DNA of 64,000 bases, from contig NW_027480468.1 in assembly GCF_051401765.1 (NCBI RefSeq), positions 992,001 through 1,056,000 of the forward strand. The letters are read 5' to 3'. This document shows, in pieces, positions 1 to 9,600 of the stretch (position 1 is its first letter; the number at the start of each line of letters is the position of its first letter). This DNA comes from Calliopsis andreniformis (Eukaryota; Arthropoda; Insecta; Hymenoptera; Andrenidae). The notes below the pieces were generated by a model. That model saw nothing but the letters and a program-made list of their open reading frames with translations, was not told where the DNA came from and made no database searches. The position numbers and the translations under genes are program-made.

Positions 1-145
1 AATCTTCAATCCTCAATCCTCAATCATCAATCCTTAATCCTCATTCTTCAATCCTCAATCTTCATTCCTCAAACCTCAATCCTCAATCCTCGATCCTCAG
101 ACCTCAGACATCAATACTCAACCCTCAGCCCTCGTCCTGAATCCA
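1..145 (+). repeat. Left-edge heptamers with a D module
   Basis: Ordinary heptamers, then from 99 a recurring 'D module' that begins AGACCTCAGACATCAATAC and contains the 6-bp unit CGTCCT followed by CAATCCA. Other D modules, most starting AGACCTCAAACATC, begin near 630, 2314, 7859, 11875, 18291, 25293, 26229, 27695, 32300, 33236, 34074, 40687, 41616, 45499, 45841, 46693, 48593, 49529, 50367, 54965 and 59008. Shortened forms without the CGTCCT part are near 5619, 9635, 44703 and 58212. Confidence 0.8.
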
Positions 146-602
146 CAACCCTCAATCCCCAATCCTCAATCTTCAATCAGCAATATACAGTCTTCAGTCC
201 TCAATCCCCAATACTCAATCCACAATCCTCAATCCTCAATGTTCAATCCGCGGTACCCAATCCTCAATGTTCAACACTCAATACTCAATCCTCAATCCTC
301 AATCTTCAATACTCAATCCTCAATCCTCAATCCTCAATCCTCAGTCCCCAAACCTCAATCCTCAATCTTCAATCCTCAATACTCAATCTTCAATCCTCAA
401 TCCTCAATACTCAATCCTCAATCCTCAGTCCTCAATCGTCAGCCTTCAATCTTCAATACTCAACCTTCAATCCTCAATCCTCAATCCTCAATCCTCATTC
501 TTCAATCCTCAATACCCAATCCTCAATCTTCAATACTCAATCCTCAATCCTCAACTCTCAATCCTCAATCCTCAGTCCTCAGTCCTCAAACCTCAATCCT
601 CA
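146..602 (+). repeat. Block A1, copied inside the 4016-bp units
   Basis: This stretch recurs at 6559-7015 and 10575-11031 (offsets 6413 and 10429). Its right part, about 303-602, recurs once more at 14400-14699 (offset 14097). Shared marks include AATCCGCGGTACCCAATC near 245, CTCAATCGTCAGCC at 431 and TCAACTCTCA at 551. The copies part at about 603, where this one continues with CAATTCTCAA and the other with CAACCCTCAG. Confidence 0.85.
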
Positions 603-949
603 ATTCTCAATCCTCAATCCTCGATCTTCAGACCTCAAACATCAATACTCAAACCTCAGTCCTCGTCCTCAATCCACAAGCCTCATTCCCCAATCCTCAA
701 TCTTCAATCATCAATATACAATCTTCAGTCCTCAATCCTCAATACTCAATACTCAATCCTCAATCCTCAATGTTCAATCCGCGAAACCCAATCCTCAATG
801 TTCAATCCTCAATACTCAATCCTCAATCCTCAGTCCTCAATCCTCAATCCTCAATCCACAATCCTCAGTCCCCAAACCTCAATCCTCAATCTTCAATCCT
901 CAATATTCAATCTTCAATCCTCATTCCTCAATACTCAATCCTCAATCCT
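603..949 (+). repeat. Mosaic heptamers with a D module
   Basis: A D module starts at 630. Near 770-790 there is a variant of the G-containing word seen elsewhere as AATCCGCGGTACC or AATCCGCGATACC, here AATCCGCGAAACC. I found no other copy of this exact order of units in the window. Confidence 0.7.
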
Positions 950-1745
950 CAATCCTCAATCCTCAATCTTCAATCCTCAATACCCAATCCTCAATCTTCA
1001 ATCCTCAATCCTCAATCCTCAATTCTCAATTCTCAATTCTCAATCCTCAATCCTCAATCCTCAGCCCTCAGTCCTCAAACTTCAATCCTCAACCCTCAGC
1101 CCTCATCCTCAATCCTCAATCCTCAATCCTCAATCGTCAATCTTCAATCCTCAATACTCAATGTTCAATCCTCAATCCTCCGTCGTCAAACCTCAATTCC
1201 GAATCCTCAATCCTGAATCCTCAATCTTCGGCCCTCAGTCCTCAACAATCAGTTGTCAATCCCCAATCATCAATAGAATATCTTCAGCTCACAGTTTTCA
1301 ATACTCACTACTCAATCTGCAATCTTCAAATCTCTATCCACAAACATCAATTCTCATCACTCAAGCCTCAACGCTCAGTCCCAAATCCGCAATCTTCAAT
1401 CCTCAATCCTCATTCCTCAATCCTCAATCCTTAATCTTCCATCCTCAATACTCAATCTTCAATCCTCAACCCTCAATCCTCAATCCCCAATCTTAATTCC
1501 TCAATCCTCAACCCTCTATCCTCATTCTTCAATCCTCAATACCCAATCCTCAATCTTCAATCCTCAATCCTCAATCCTCAATTCTCAATCCTCAATCCTC
1601 AGTCCTCAGTCCTCAAACCTCAATTCTGAATCCTCAATCATGAATCCTCAATCTTCAATCCTCAATCCCCAATACTCAATCTTCAATCCTCAATCCTCAA
1701 TTCTCAATCCTCAATCCTCAATTCTCAATCCTCAATCCTCAATCC
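950..1745 (+). repeat. Block A2, also at 13586-14381
   Basis: Contains the type a anchor. The offset to the second copy is 12636, then 12629, then 12636 again. Near 1020 this copy has one more CAATTCT unit, and near 1495 it has one unit fewer. Both are single 7-bp steps. The far end (about 1640-1940) also resembles 46361-46650. Confidence 0.85.
1229..1382 (+). repeat. Anchor, type a (2 copies)
   Basis: Twenty-two diverged heptamers in phase, from CGGCCCT to CAGTCCC. The type mark is TTCAGCTCACAGTTTTC followed later by CTCAAGCCTCAACGCTC. The position of ATCCAC in the core is 1336 here, and 13965 in the other copy. The anchor is continuous with its flanks and in the same 7-bp register, so it looks like mutated satellite and not an insertion. 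Confidence 0.9.
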
Positions 1746-2194
1746 TCAATCCTCAATCCTCAATCCTCAATCGTTAGTCTTCAATCCTCAATACTCAGTC
1801 TTCAATCCTCAAACCTCATTCCTCAATCCTCAATCCTCATTCTTCAATCATCAATACCCAAACCTCAATCTTCAATCCTCAATCCTCAACCCTCAATTCT
1901 CAATCCTCAATCTTCAGTCCTCAGTCCTCAAACCTCAATCCTCAACCCTCAGCCCTCATCCTCAATCCTCAATCCTCAACCTTCAATCCTCAATCCTCAA
2001 TCCTCAATACTCAATCTTCAATCCTGAATCCTCAGTCCTCAAACCTGAATTCTGAATCCTCAATCCTCAATCCTCAATCCTCAATCTTCAATCCTCGATC
2101 CTCAATCCTCAATCCTCAGTCCCAAATCCTCAATCTTCAATCCTCAATCCTCAACCATCAATCTTCAATCCTCAATACTCAATCTTCAATCCTC
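1746..2194 (+). repeat. Heptamers between blocks A2 and L
   Basis: Plain and variant heptamers. They include the P module (a CAGTCCT pair, CAAACCT, CAATCCT, CAACCCT, CAGCCCT and then the 6-bp unit CATCCT) near 1920-1970. The part from 1772 (CGTTAGTCTTC) resembles 46479 onward (CGTCAGTCTTC). Nothing else is visible. Confidence 0.75.
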
Positions 2195-2653
2195 AATCCT
2201 CAATCCTCAATCCTCAATCCTCAATCCTCATTCTCCAATCCTCAATACCCAATCCTCAATCTTCAATCCTCAATCCTCAATCCTGAATTCTCAATCCTCA
2301 ATCCTCAATCCTCAGACATCAAACATCTATACTCAACCCTCAGTCCTCGTCCTCAATCCACAACCATCAGTCCGCAATCCTCAATCTTCAATCATCAATA
2401 TTCAATCTTCAATCCTCAATACCCAATACTCAATCTTCAATCCTCAATCCTCAAACCTCAATTCTCAAACCTCAATCCTCAATCCTCAGCCCTCAGTCCT
2501 CAAACCTCAATCCTCAACCCTCAGCCCTCATCCTCAATCCTCAATCCTCAATCCTCAATTCTCAATCTTCAATCCTCAATACCCAATCTTCAATCCTCAA
2601 TCCTCAGTCGTCAAACCTCAATTCCGAATCCTCAATCCTGAATCCTCAATCTT

Positions 2654-2807
2654 CGGCCCTCAGTCCTCAACAATCAGTTGTCAATCCTCAATCCTCAATA
2701 GAATATCCTCAGTTCAGAGATTTCAACACGCAATACTCAATCTGCAATCTTCAAATCTCTATCCACAAACATCAATTCTCATCACTCAACCCTCAATACT
2801 CACTCCC
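2654..2807 (+). repeat. Anchor, type c (2 copies)
   Basis: Type mark: CCTCAGTTCAGAGATTTC then AACACGC, with the full AATAGAATATCC. Core positions 2761 and 42063. The second copy has AAATTTCTATCC where this one has AAATCTCTATCC. Type c lies 763 bp before a type b anchor in both places. Confidence 0.9.
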
Positions 2808-3416
2808 CAATCCTCAATCTTCAAACCTAAATCCTCAATCCTCAATCATCAATCCTCAATCTTCAATCCTCAATACTCAGTCTTCAATCCACAACCCTCA
2901 ATCCTCAATCCTCAATCCTCAATCATCAATCCTCAATCCTCAATCCTCAATCCTCAATCGTCAATCTTCAATCCTCAATCCTCAATCCTCAATCCTCAGT
3001 CCCCAAACCTCAATCCCCAATCTTCAATCCTCAATACTCAATCTTCAATCCTCAATCCTCAATACTCAATCCTCAATCCTCAATCCTCTACTCGTCAGCC
3101 TTCAATCCTCAATACTCAATCTTCAATCCTCAATCCTCAATCCTCAATACTCAATCCTCAATCTTCAATCCTCAATACCCAATCCTCAATCTTCAATCCT
3201 CAATCCTCAATCCTCAATTCTCAATTCTCAAACCTCAATCCTCAATCCTAAGCCCTCAGTCCTCAAACCTCAATCCTCAACCCTCAGCCCTCATCCTCAG
3301 TCCTCAATCCTCAATCCTCAATCGTCAATCTTCAATCCTCAATACTCAATCTTCAATCCTCAATCCTCAGTCGTCAAACCTCGATTCCGAATCCTCAATC
3401 CTGAATCCTCAATCTT

Positions 3417-3570
3417 CGGCCCTCAGTCCTCAACAATCAGTTGTCAATCCCCAATCATCAATAGAATATCTTCAACTCACAGTTTTCAATAGTCACTACT
3501 CAATCTGCAATCTTCAAATCTCTATCCACAAACATCAATTCTCATCACTCAAGCCTCAACACTCAGTCCC
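3417..3570 (+). repeat. Anchor, type b (6 copies, 2 of them hybrid)
   Basis: Type mark: CTTCAACTCACAGTTTTC then AATAGTCACTACTC. Core positions 3524, 26676, 33683, 42826, 49976 and 56118. At 33683 and 49976 only the left half is type b. The right half reads CAACCCTCAACACTCAGTCC and continues as type d does. Confidence 0.9.
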
Positions 3571-5916
3571 AAATCCGCAATCTTCAATCCTCAATCCTCA
3601 ATCCTCAATCCTCAATCCTTAATCGTCCATCCTCAATACTCAATCTTCAATCCTCAATCCGCAATCCTCAATCCTCAACCTTCATTCCTCAATCCTCAAT
3701 CCTCAACCCTCAATCCTCATTCTTCAATCCTCAATACCCAATCCTCAATCTTCAATCCTCAATCCTCAATCCTCAATTCTCAATCCTCAATCCTCAGTCC
3801 TCAGTCCTCAAACCTCAATCCTCAGCCCTCAGCCCTCATCGTCAATCCTCAATCCTTAATCCTCAACCCTCAATCTTCAATCCTCAATACTCAATCTTCA
3901 ATCCTCAATCCTCAATTCTCAATCATCAATACTCAATTCTCAATCGTCAATCCACAATCCCCAATCCTCAATCTTCTATCCTCAATCCTCAATCTTCAAT
4001 CCTCAACCCTCAATCCTCATTCTTCAATCCTCAATACCCAATCCTCAATCTTCAATCCTCGATCCTCAATCCTCAATTCTCAACCCTCAACACTCAGTCC
4101 CTAATATTCAATCCTCAATCCTCAATCCTCAATTCTCAATCGTCAATCTTCAATCCTCAATACTCAATCTTCAATCCTCAATACCCAATCCTCAATCTTC
4201 AATCCTCAATCCTCAATCCTGAATTCTCAAACCTCAATCCTCAGTCCTCAGTCCTCAAACCTCAATCCTGAACCCTCAGCCCTCAACCTCAATCCTCAAT
4301 CCTCAATCCTCAATCCTCTATCTTCAACCCTCGATACTCAAACTTGAATCCTCAATCCTCAATCCTCAATTCTCAATACTCAATCTTCAATCCTCAAAAC
4401 CAATCCTCAATCTTCAATCCTCAATCCTCAATCCTCAATCCTCAATCCTCAATCCTCAATCGTCAGTCTTCATTCCTCAATAATCAATCTACAATCCTCA
4501 ATCCTCAATCCTCAATTCTCAATACTCAATCTTCAATCCTCAATGACCAATCCTCAATCTTCAATCCTCAATCCTCAATCCTCAATTCTCGATCCTCAAT
4601 CCTCAACCCTCAATCGTCAATTCTCAATCCTCAATCCTCAGCCCTCAGTCCTCAATACACAATCTTCAATCCTCAATCCTCAATCCTCAATCCTCAATCC
4701 TCATTCTTCAATCCTCACTACCCAATCCTCAATCTTCAATCCTCAATCCTCAATCCTCAACTCTCAATCCTCAATCCTCAGTCCTCAGTCCTCAAACCTC
4801 AATCCTCAACCCTCAGCCCTCATCCTCAATCCTCAATCCTCAATCTTCAATCCTCAATCCTCAATCCTCAATACCCAATCTTCAATCCTCAATCCCCAAT
4901 CCTCAATCTTCAATCCTCAATCCTCAATCCTCAATCCTCAATCCCCAATCTTCAATACTCAATACTCAATATTCAATCCTCTATTCTCAATCCTCAATCC
5001 TCAGTCCTCAATCCTCAATCTTCAATCCTCAATCCTCAATCCTCAATCCTCAATCCTCAATCCTCAATCCTCAATCGTCAGTCTTCAATCCTCAATACTC
5101 AGTCTTCAGTCCTCAAACCTCATTCCTCAATCCTCAATCCTCATTCTTCAATCATCAACACCCAAACCTCAATCTTCAATCCTCAATCCTCAACCCTCAA
5201 TTCTCAATCCTCAATCCTCAGTCCTCAGTCCTCAAACCTCAATCCTCAACCCTCAGCCCTCATCCTCAATCCTCAATCCTCAATCTTCAGCCCTCAATCC
5301 TCAATCCTCAATACTCAATCTTCAATCCTCAATCCTCAGTCCTCAAACCTCAATTCTGAATCCTCAATCCTCAATCCTCAATCCTCAATCTTCAATCCTC
5401 GATCCTCAATCCTCAATCCTCAGTCCCAAATCCTCAATCTTCAATCCTCAATCCTCAACCATCAATCTTCAATCCTCAATACTCAATCTTCAATCCTCAA
5501 TCCTCAATCCTCAATCCTCAATCCTCAATCCTCATTCTTCAATCCTCAATACCCAATCCTCAATCTTCAATCCTCAATCCTCAATCCTGAATTCTCAATC
5601 CTCAATCCTCAATCCTCAGACCTCAAACATCTATACTCAATCCTCAATCCTCAATCCTCAATCCTCAATCTTCAATCCTCAATACCCAATACTCAATCTT
5701 CAATCCTCAATCCTCAAACCTCAATTCTCAAACCTCAATCCTCAATCCTCAGCCCTCAGTCCTCAAAGCTCATTCCTCAACCCTCAGCCCTCATCCTCAA
5801 TCCTCAATCCTCAATCCTCAATTCTCAATCTTCAATCCTCAATACTCAATCTTCAATCCTCAATCCTCAGTCGTCAAACCTCAATTCCGAATCCTCAATC
5901 CTGAATCCTCAATCTT

Positions 5917-6069
5917 CGGCCCTCAGTCCTCAACAATCAGTTGTCAATCCTCAATCCTCAATAAATATCCTCAGTTCAGAGATTTCAATACGCAATACTC
6001 AATCTGCAATCTTCAAATCTCTATCCACAAACATCAATTCTCATCACTCAACCCTCAACACTCAGTCCC
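5917..6069 (+). repeat. Anchor, type d (6 copies)
   Basis: Type mark: AATAAATATCC in place of AATAGAATATCC, a 1-bp shortening plus change, followed by AGTTCAGAGATTTC. Core positions 6023, 10039, 17900, 27304, 45108 and 58617. At 17900, 27304 and 58617 a type e anchor follows after 791 bp. Confidence 0.9.
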
Positions 6070-8122
6070 CAACCCTCAATCTTCAATCCTCAATCCTCAA
6101 CACTCAGTCCCCAGTCCTCAATCTTCAATCCTCAATCCTCAATACTCAACCCTCAATCTTCAATCCTCAATACTCAATCTTCAATCCTCAATCCTCAATC
6201 CTCAATCCTCAATCCTCAATCCCCAATCTTCAATCCTCAATACCCGATCCTCAATCTTCAATCCTCAACCCACAATCCTCAATCTTCAATATTCAATCCT
6301 CAATAACCAATCCTCAATCTTCAATCCTCAATCCTCAATCCTCAATTCTCGATCCTCAATCCTCAATCCTCAATCGTCAATTCTCAATCCTCAATCCGCA
6401 GTCCTCAGTCCTCAATACACAATCTTCAATCCTCAATCCTCAATCCTCAATCCTTAATCCTCATTCTTCAATCCTCAATACCCAATCCTCAATCTCGAAT
6501 CCTCAATCCTCAATCCTCAATTCTCAATCCTCAACCCTCAGCCCTCATCGTCAATCCTCAACCCTCAATCCCCAATCCTCAATCTTCAATCAGCAATATA
6601 CAATCTTCAGTCCTCAATCCCCAATACTCAATCCGCAATCCTCAATCCTCAATGTTCAATCCGCGGTACCCAATCCTCAATGTTCAACACTCAATACTCA
6701 ATCCTCAATCCTCAATCTTCAATACTCAATCCTCAATCCTCAATCCTCAATCCTCAGTCCCCAAACCTCAATCCTCAATCTTCAATCCTCAATACAAAAT
6801 CTTCAATCCTCAATCCTCAATACTCAATCCTCAATCCTCAATCCTCAATCGTCAGCCGTCAATCTTCAATACTCAACCTTCAATCCTCAATCCTCAATCC
6901 TCAATCCTCATTCTTCAGTCCTCAATACCCAATCCTCAATCTTCAATACTCAATCCTCAATCCTCAACTCTCAATCCTCAATCCTCAGTCCTCAGTCCTC
7001 AAACCTCAATCCTCAACCCTCAGCCCTCATCCTCAGTCCTCAGTCCTCAATCCTCAATCCTCAATCCTCAACCTTCAATCCACAATACTCAATCTTCAAT
7101 CCTCAGTCCTCAGTCCTCAAACCTCAATTCTGAATCCTCAATCCTGAACCCTCAATCCTCGATCCTCAATCCTCAATCCTCAATCGTCAATCTCCAATCC
7201 TGAATACTCAATCTACAATTCTCAATCCTCAATCCTCATCCTTCAATCCTCAATACCCAATCCTCAATCTTCAATCCTCAATCCTCAATCCTGAATTCTC
7301 AATCCTCAATGCTCAGTCCTCAGTCCTCAAACCTCAATCCTCAACCCTCAGCCCTCATCCTCAATCCTCAATCCTCAATCCTCAATCCTCAATCTTCAAT
7401 CCTCAATACTCAAACTTCAATCCTCAATCCTCAATACGCAATCCTCAATCTTCAATCCTCAATCCTCAATCCTCAACTCTCGATTCTCAATCCTCAATCC
7501 TCAATCCTCAATTCTCAATCCTCAATCCCCAGTCCTCAGTCCTCAATACACAATCCTCAATCCTCAATCCTCAATCCTCAATCCTCAATCCTCATTCTTC
7601 AATCCTCAATCCTCAATCCTCAATTCTCAATCCTCAATCCTCAATCCTCAATCCTCAATCCTCAATCCTCAATCCTCAGTCCTCTATCGTCAGTCTTCAT
7701 TCCTCAATGCTCAATCTTCAATCCTCAATCCTCAATCCTCAATCCTCAGTCCTCAGTCCTCAAATCTCAATCCTCAACCCTCAGCCCTCATCCTCAATCC
7801 TCAATCCTCAATCTTCAGTCCACAATCCTCACTTCTCAATCCTAAATCCTCAATCCTCAGACCTCAAACATCAATACTCAACCCTCAGTCCTCGTCCTCA
7901 ATGCACAACCCTCAATCCTGAATCCTCAATCTTCAATCATCAATATTCATTCTTCAATCCTCAATCCTCAATCCTCAATCCTCAATCCTCAACCGTCAAT
8001 GTTCAATCCGCAATACCCAATCCTCAATCTTCAATCCTCAATCCTCAATCCTCAATCCTCAATCCTCAATGCTCAGCCCGCAAACCTCAATCCTGAATCC
8101 CCAATCCTTAATCCTCAATCTT

Positions 8123-8276
8123 CAGCCCTCAGTCCTCAACAATCAGTTGTCAATCCTCAATCCTCAATAGAATATCATCAATTCACAGCTTTCAATACTC
8201 AATACTCAACCTGCAATCTTCAAATCTCTATCCACAAACATCAATTCTCATCACTCAACCCTCAACACTCAGTCCC
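8123..8276 (+). repeat. Anchor, type K1 (8 copies)
   Basis: Type mark: ATATCATCAATTC then CAGCTTTCAATACTC and CTCAACCTGC. Core positions 8230, 12246, 20857, 23373, 30247, 36913, 52919 and 61847. Every K1 is followed by a K2, at 790 bp in seven cases and 797 bp at 30247, where one CAATTCT unit is doubled near 30610. Confidence 0.92.
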
Positions 8277-8912
8277 CAATCCTCAACCTTCAATCCTCAA
8301 TCCTCAACACTCAGTCCCCAACCCTCAATCTTCAACCCTCAACACTCAATCTTCAATCCTCTATCCTCAATCCTCGATCCTCAATCCTCAATCCTCAACC
8401 CGCAGCCCTGATACTCAATCCTCAATCCTCAATCCTCAATCCTCAATGTTCAACCCGCGATACCCAATCCTCAATGTTCAATCCTCAATACTCAATCCTC
8501 AATCCTCAATCCTCCATCCTCAATCCTCAATCCTCAATCCTCAATCCCCAATCTTCAATCCTCAATTCCCGATCCTCAACCTTCAATCCTCAATCCTCAA
8601 TTCTCAATCCTCAATCTTCAATCCTCAATAACCAATCCTCAATCTTCAATCCTCAATCCTCAATCCTCAATTCTCGATCCTCAATCCTCAATCCTCAATC
8701 GTCAATTCTCAATCCTCAATCCTCAGTCCTCAGTCCTCAATACACAATCTTCAATCCTCAATCCTCAATCCTCAATCCTCAATCCTCATTCTTCAATCCT
8801 CAATACCCAATCCTCAATCTTCAATCCTCAGTCCTCAATCCTCAATACTCAATCCTCAATCCTCAGTCATCAAACCTCAATCCTGAGTCCTCAATCCTGA
8901 ATCCTCAATCTT

Positions 8913-9066
8913 GGGCCCTCAGTCCTCAACAATCAGTAGTCAATCCTCAATCCTCAATAGAATATCCTCAGTTCAGAGTTTTCAATACGCAATACTCAAT
9001 CTGCAATCTTCAAATCTCTATCCACAAACATCAATTCTCATCACTCAACCCTCAACACACAGTCCC
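8913..9066 (+). repeat. Anchor, type K2 (10 copies)
   Basis: Type mark: TGGGCCCTCAG, AATCAGTAGTCAATC, AGTTCAGAGTTTTC and CAACACACAGTCC. Core positions 9020, 13036, 14965 (TGGACCCT form), 21647, 24163, 31044, 37703, 47337, 53709 and 62637. The copies at 14965 and 47337 have no K1 before them. To the right of K2 there are two kinds of flank: CAGTCCTCAATCC-type (9020, 13036, 14965, 37703, 62637), or the sequence that normally follows type f (21647, 24163, 31044, 47337, 53709). Confidence 0.92.
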
Positions 9067-9600
9067 CAATCCTCAATCATCAATTCTCAATCCTCAGTCC
9101 TCAATCCTCAATCCTCAATCTTCAATCCTCAATACTCAATCTTCAATCCTCAATCCTCAATCCTCAACCCTCAATCTTCATTCCTCAATCCTCAATCCTC
9201 AATCCTCAATCCTCATTCTTCAATCCTCAATACCCAATCCTCAATCTTCAATCCTCAATCCTCAATACCCAATTCTCAATATTCAATCCTCAGTACCGAA
9301 TCCTCAATCCTCAATCCTGAATCCTCAATCCTGAATTCTCAATCCTCAATCCTCAGTTCTCAGTCCTCAATCCTCAATCCTCAACCCTCAGCCCTCATCC
9401 TCAATCCTCAATCCTCAATCCTCAATCCTCAATCTTCAATCCTCAATACTCTAACTTCAATCCTCAATCCTCAATACTCAATCCTCTATCCTCAATCCTC
9501 AATCGTCAGACTTCAATCCTCAATACTCAATCTTCAATCCTCAAACCTCAATCCTCAATCCTCAATCCTCAATCCTCAATCCTCAATCTTCAATCCTCAA

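Larger units (their letters stand above)
2195..6199 (+). repeat. Block L, copy 1
   Basis: About 4 kb holding anchors c, b and d. It matches 41497-45284 with offset 39302 up to about 3990 and 39085 after about 4207, because copy 2 lacks 217 bp (31 heptamers). It matches copy 3 with offset 52594 from about 3420 to 6199, where the 217 bp are present. The last 615 bp are also the start of each 4016-bp tandem unit. Confidence 0.88.
7930..9090 (+). repeat. K1-K2 block, copy 1 of 8
   Basis: Two anchors 790 bp apart. Other copies lie at about 11946-13106, 20557-21717, 23073-24233, 29961-31114, 36613-37773, 52632-53779 and 61547-62707. The block opens with AATCATCAATATTCATTC and then AACCGTCAATGTTCAATCCG. 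Only this copy and its tandem partner at 11946 keep TTCACAGC and AATCTCTATCC in K1. The six others have TTCGCAGC and AATCGCTATCC. Confidence 0.9.
5585..9600 (+). repeat. 4016-bp tandem unit, copy 1
   Basis: Every landmark here recurs 4016 bp to the right (for example anchors 6023, 8230 and 9020 at 10039, 12246 and 13036). The unit starts at TCCTGAATTC and ends where TCCTGAATTC begins again at 9601. About ten bases of shared sequence at the junction (ending CAATCCTCAA) fit an exchange between similar heptamers. By eye I saw only two places that differ: near 6796 (ATACAAAATC against ATACTCAATC) and near 7307 (CTCAATGCTC against CTCGATGCTC). That was not an exhaustive comparison. Confidence 0.93.

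Noticed and set aside
239..260. AATCCGCGGTACCC word as a functional site
   Set aside because: It contains a 6-base palindrome (CCGCGG) and GGTACC, but relatives read GCGATACCC, GCGAAACCC or GCAATACCC, so it is an ordinary drifting heptamer pair.
1229..1382. Anchor as an inserted transposon or retroposon
   Set aside because: It has no terminal repeats, target duplication or poly-A tail, and it reads in the same 7-bp register as its flanks.
1229..1382. A CENP-B box in the anchor
   Set aside because: I looked for a TTCG....A..CGGG-like core. The anchor has TTCGGCCC in some types but nothing resembling the full motif.
4344..7133. A 929-codon open frame, and some sixty others on the + strand, as protein genes
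   Set aside because: They occur in all three frames at the same places, all with the same satellite-encoded heptapeptide. They often begin at TTG or at a chance ATG in CAATGTTC, and they end at point mutations such as CCTGAATCC. There is no domain, no signal peptide and no upstream signal.
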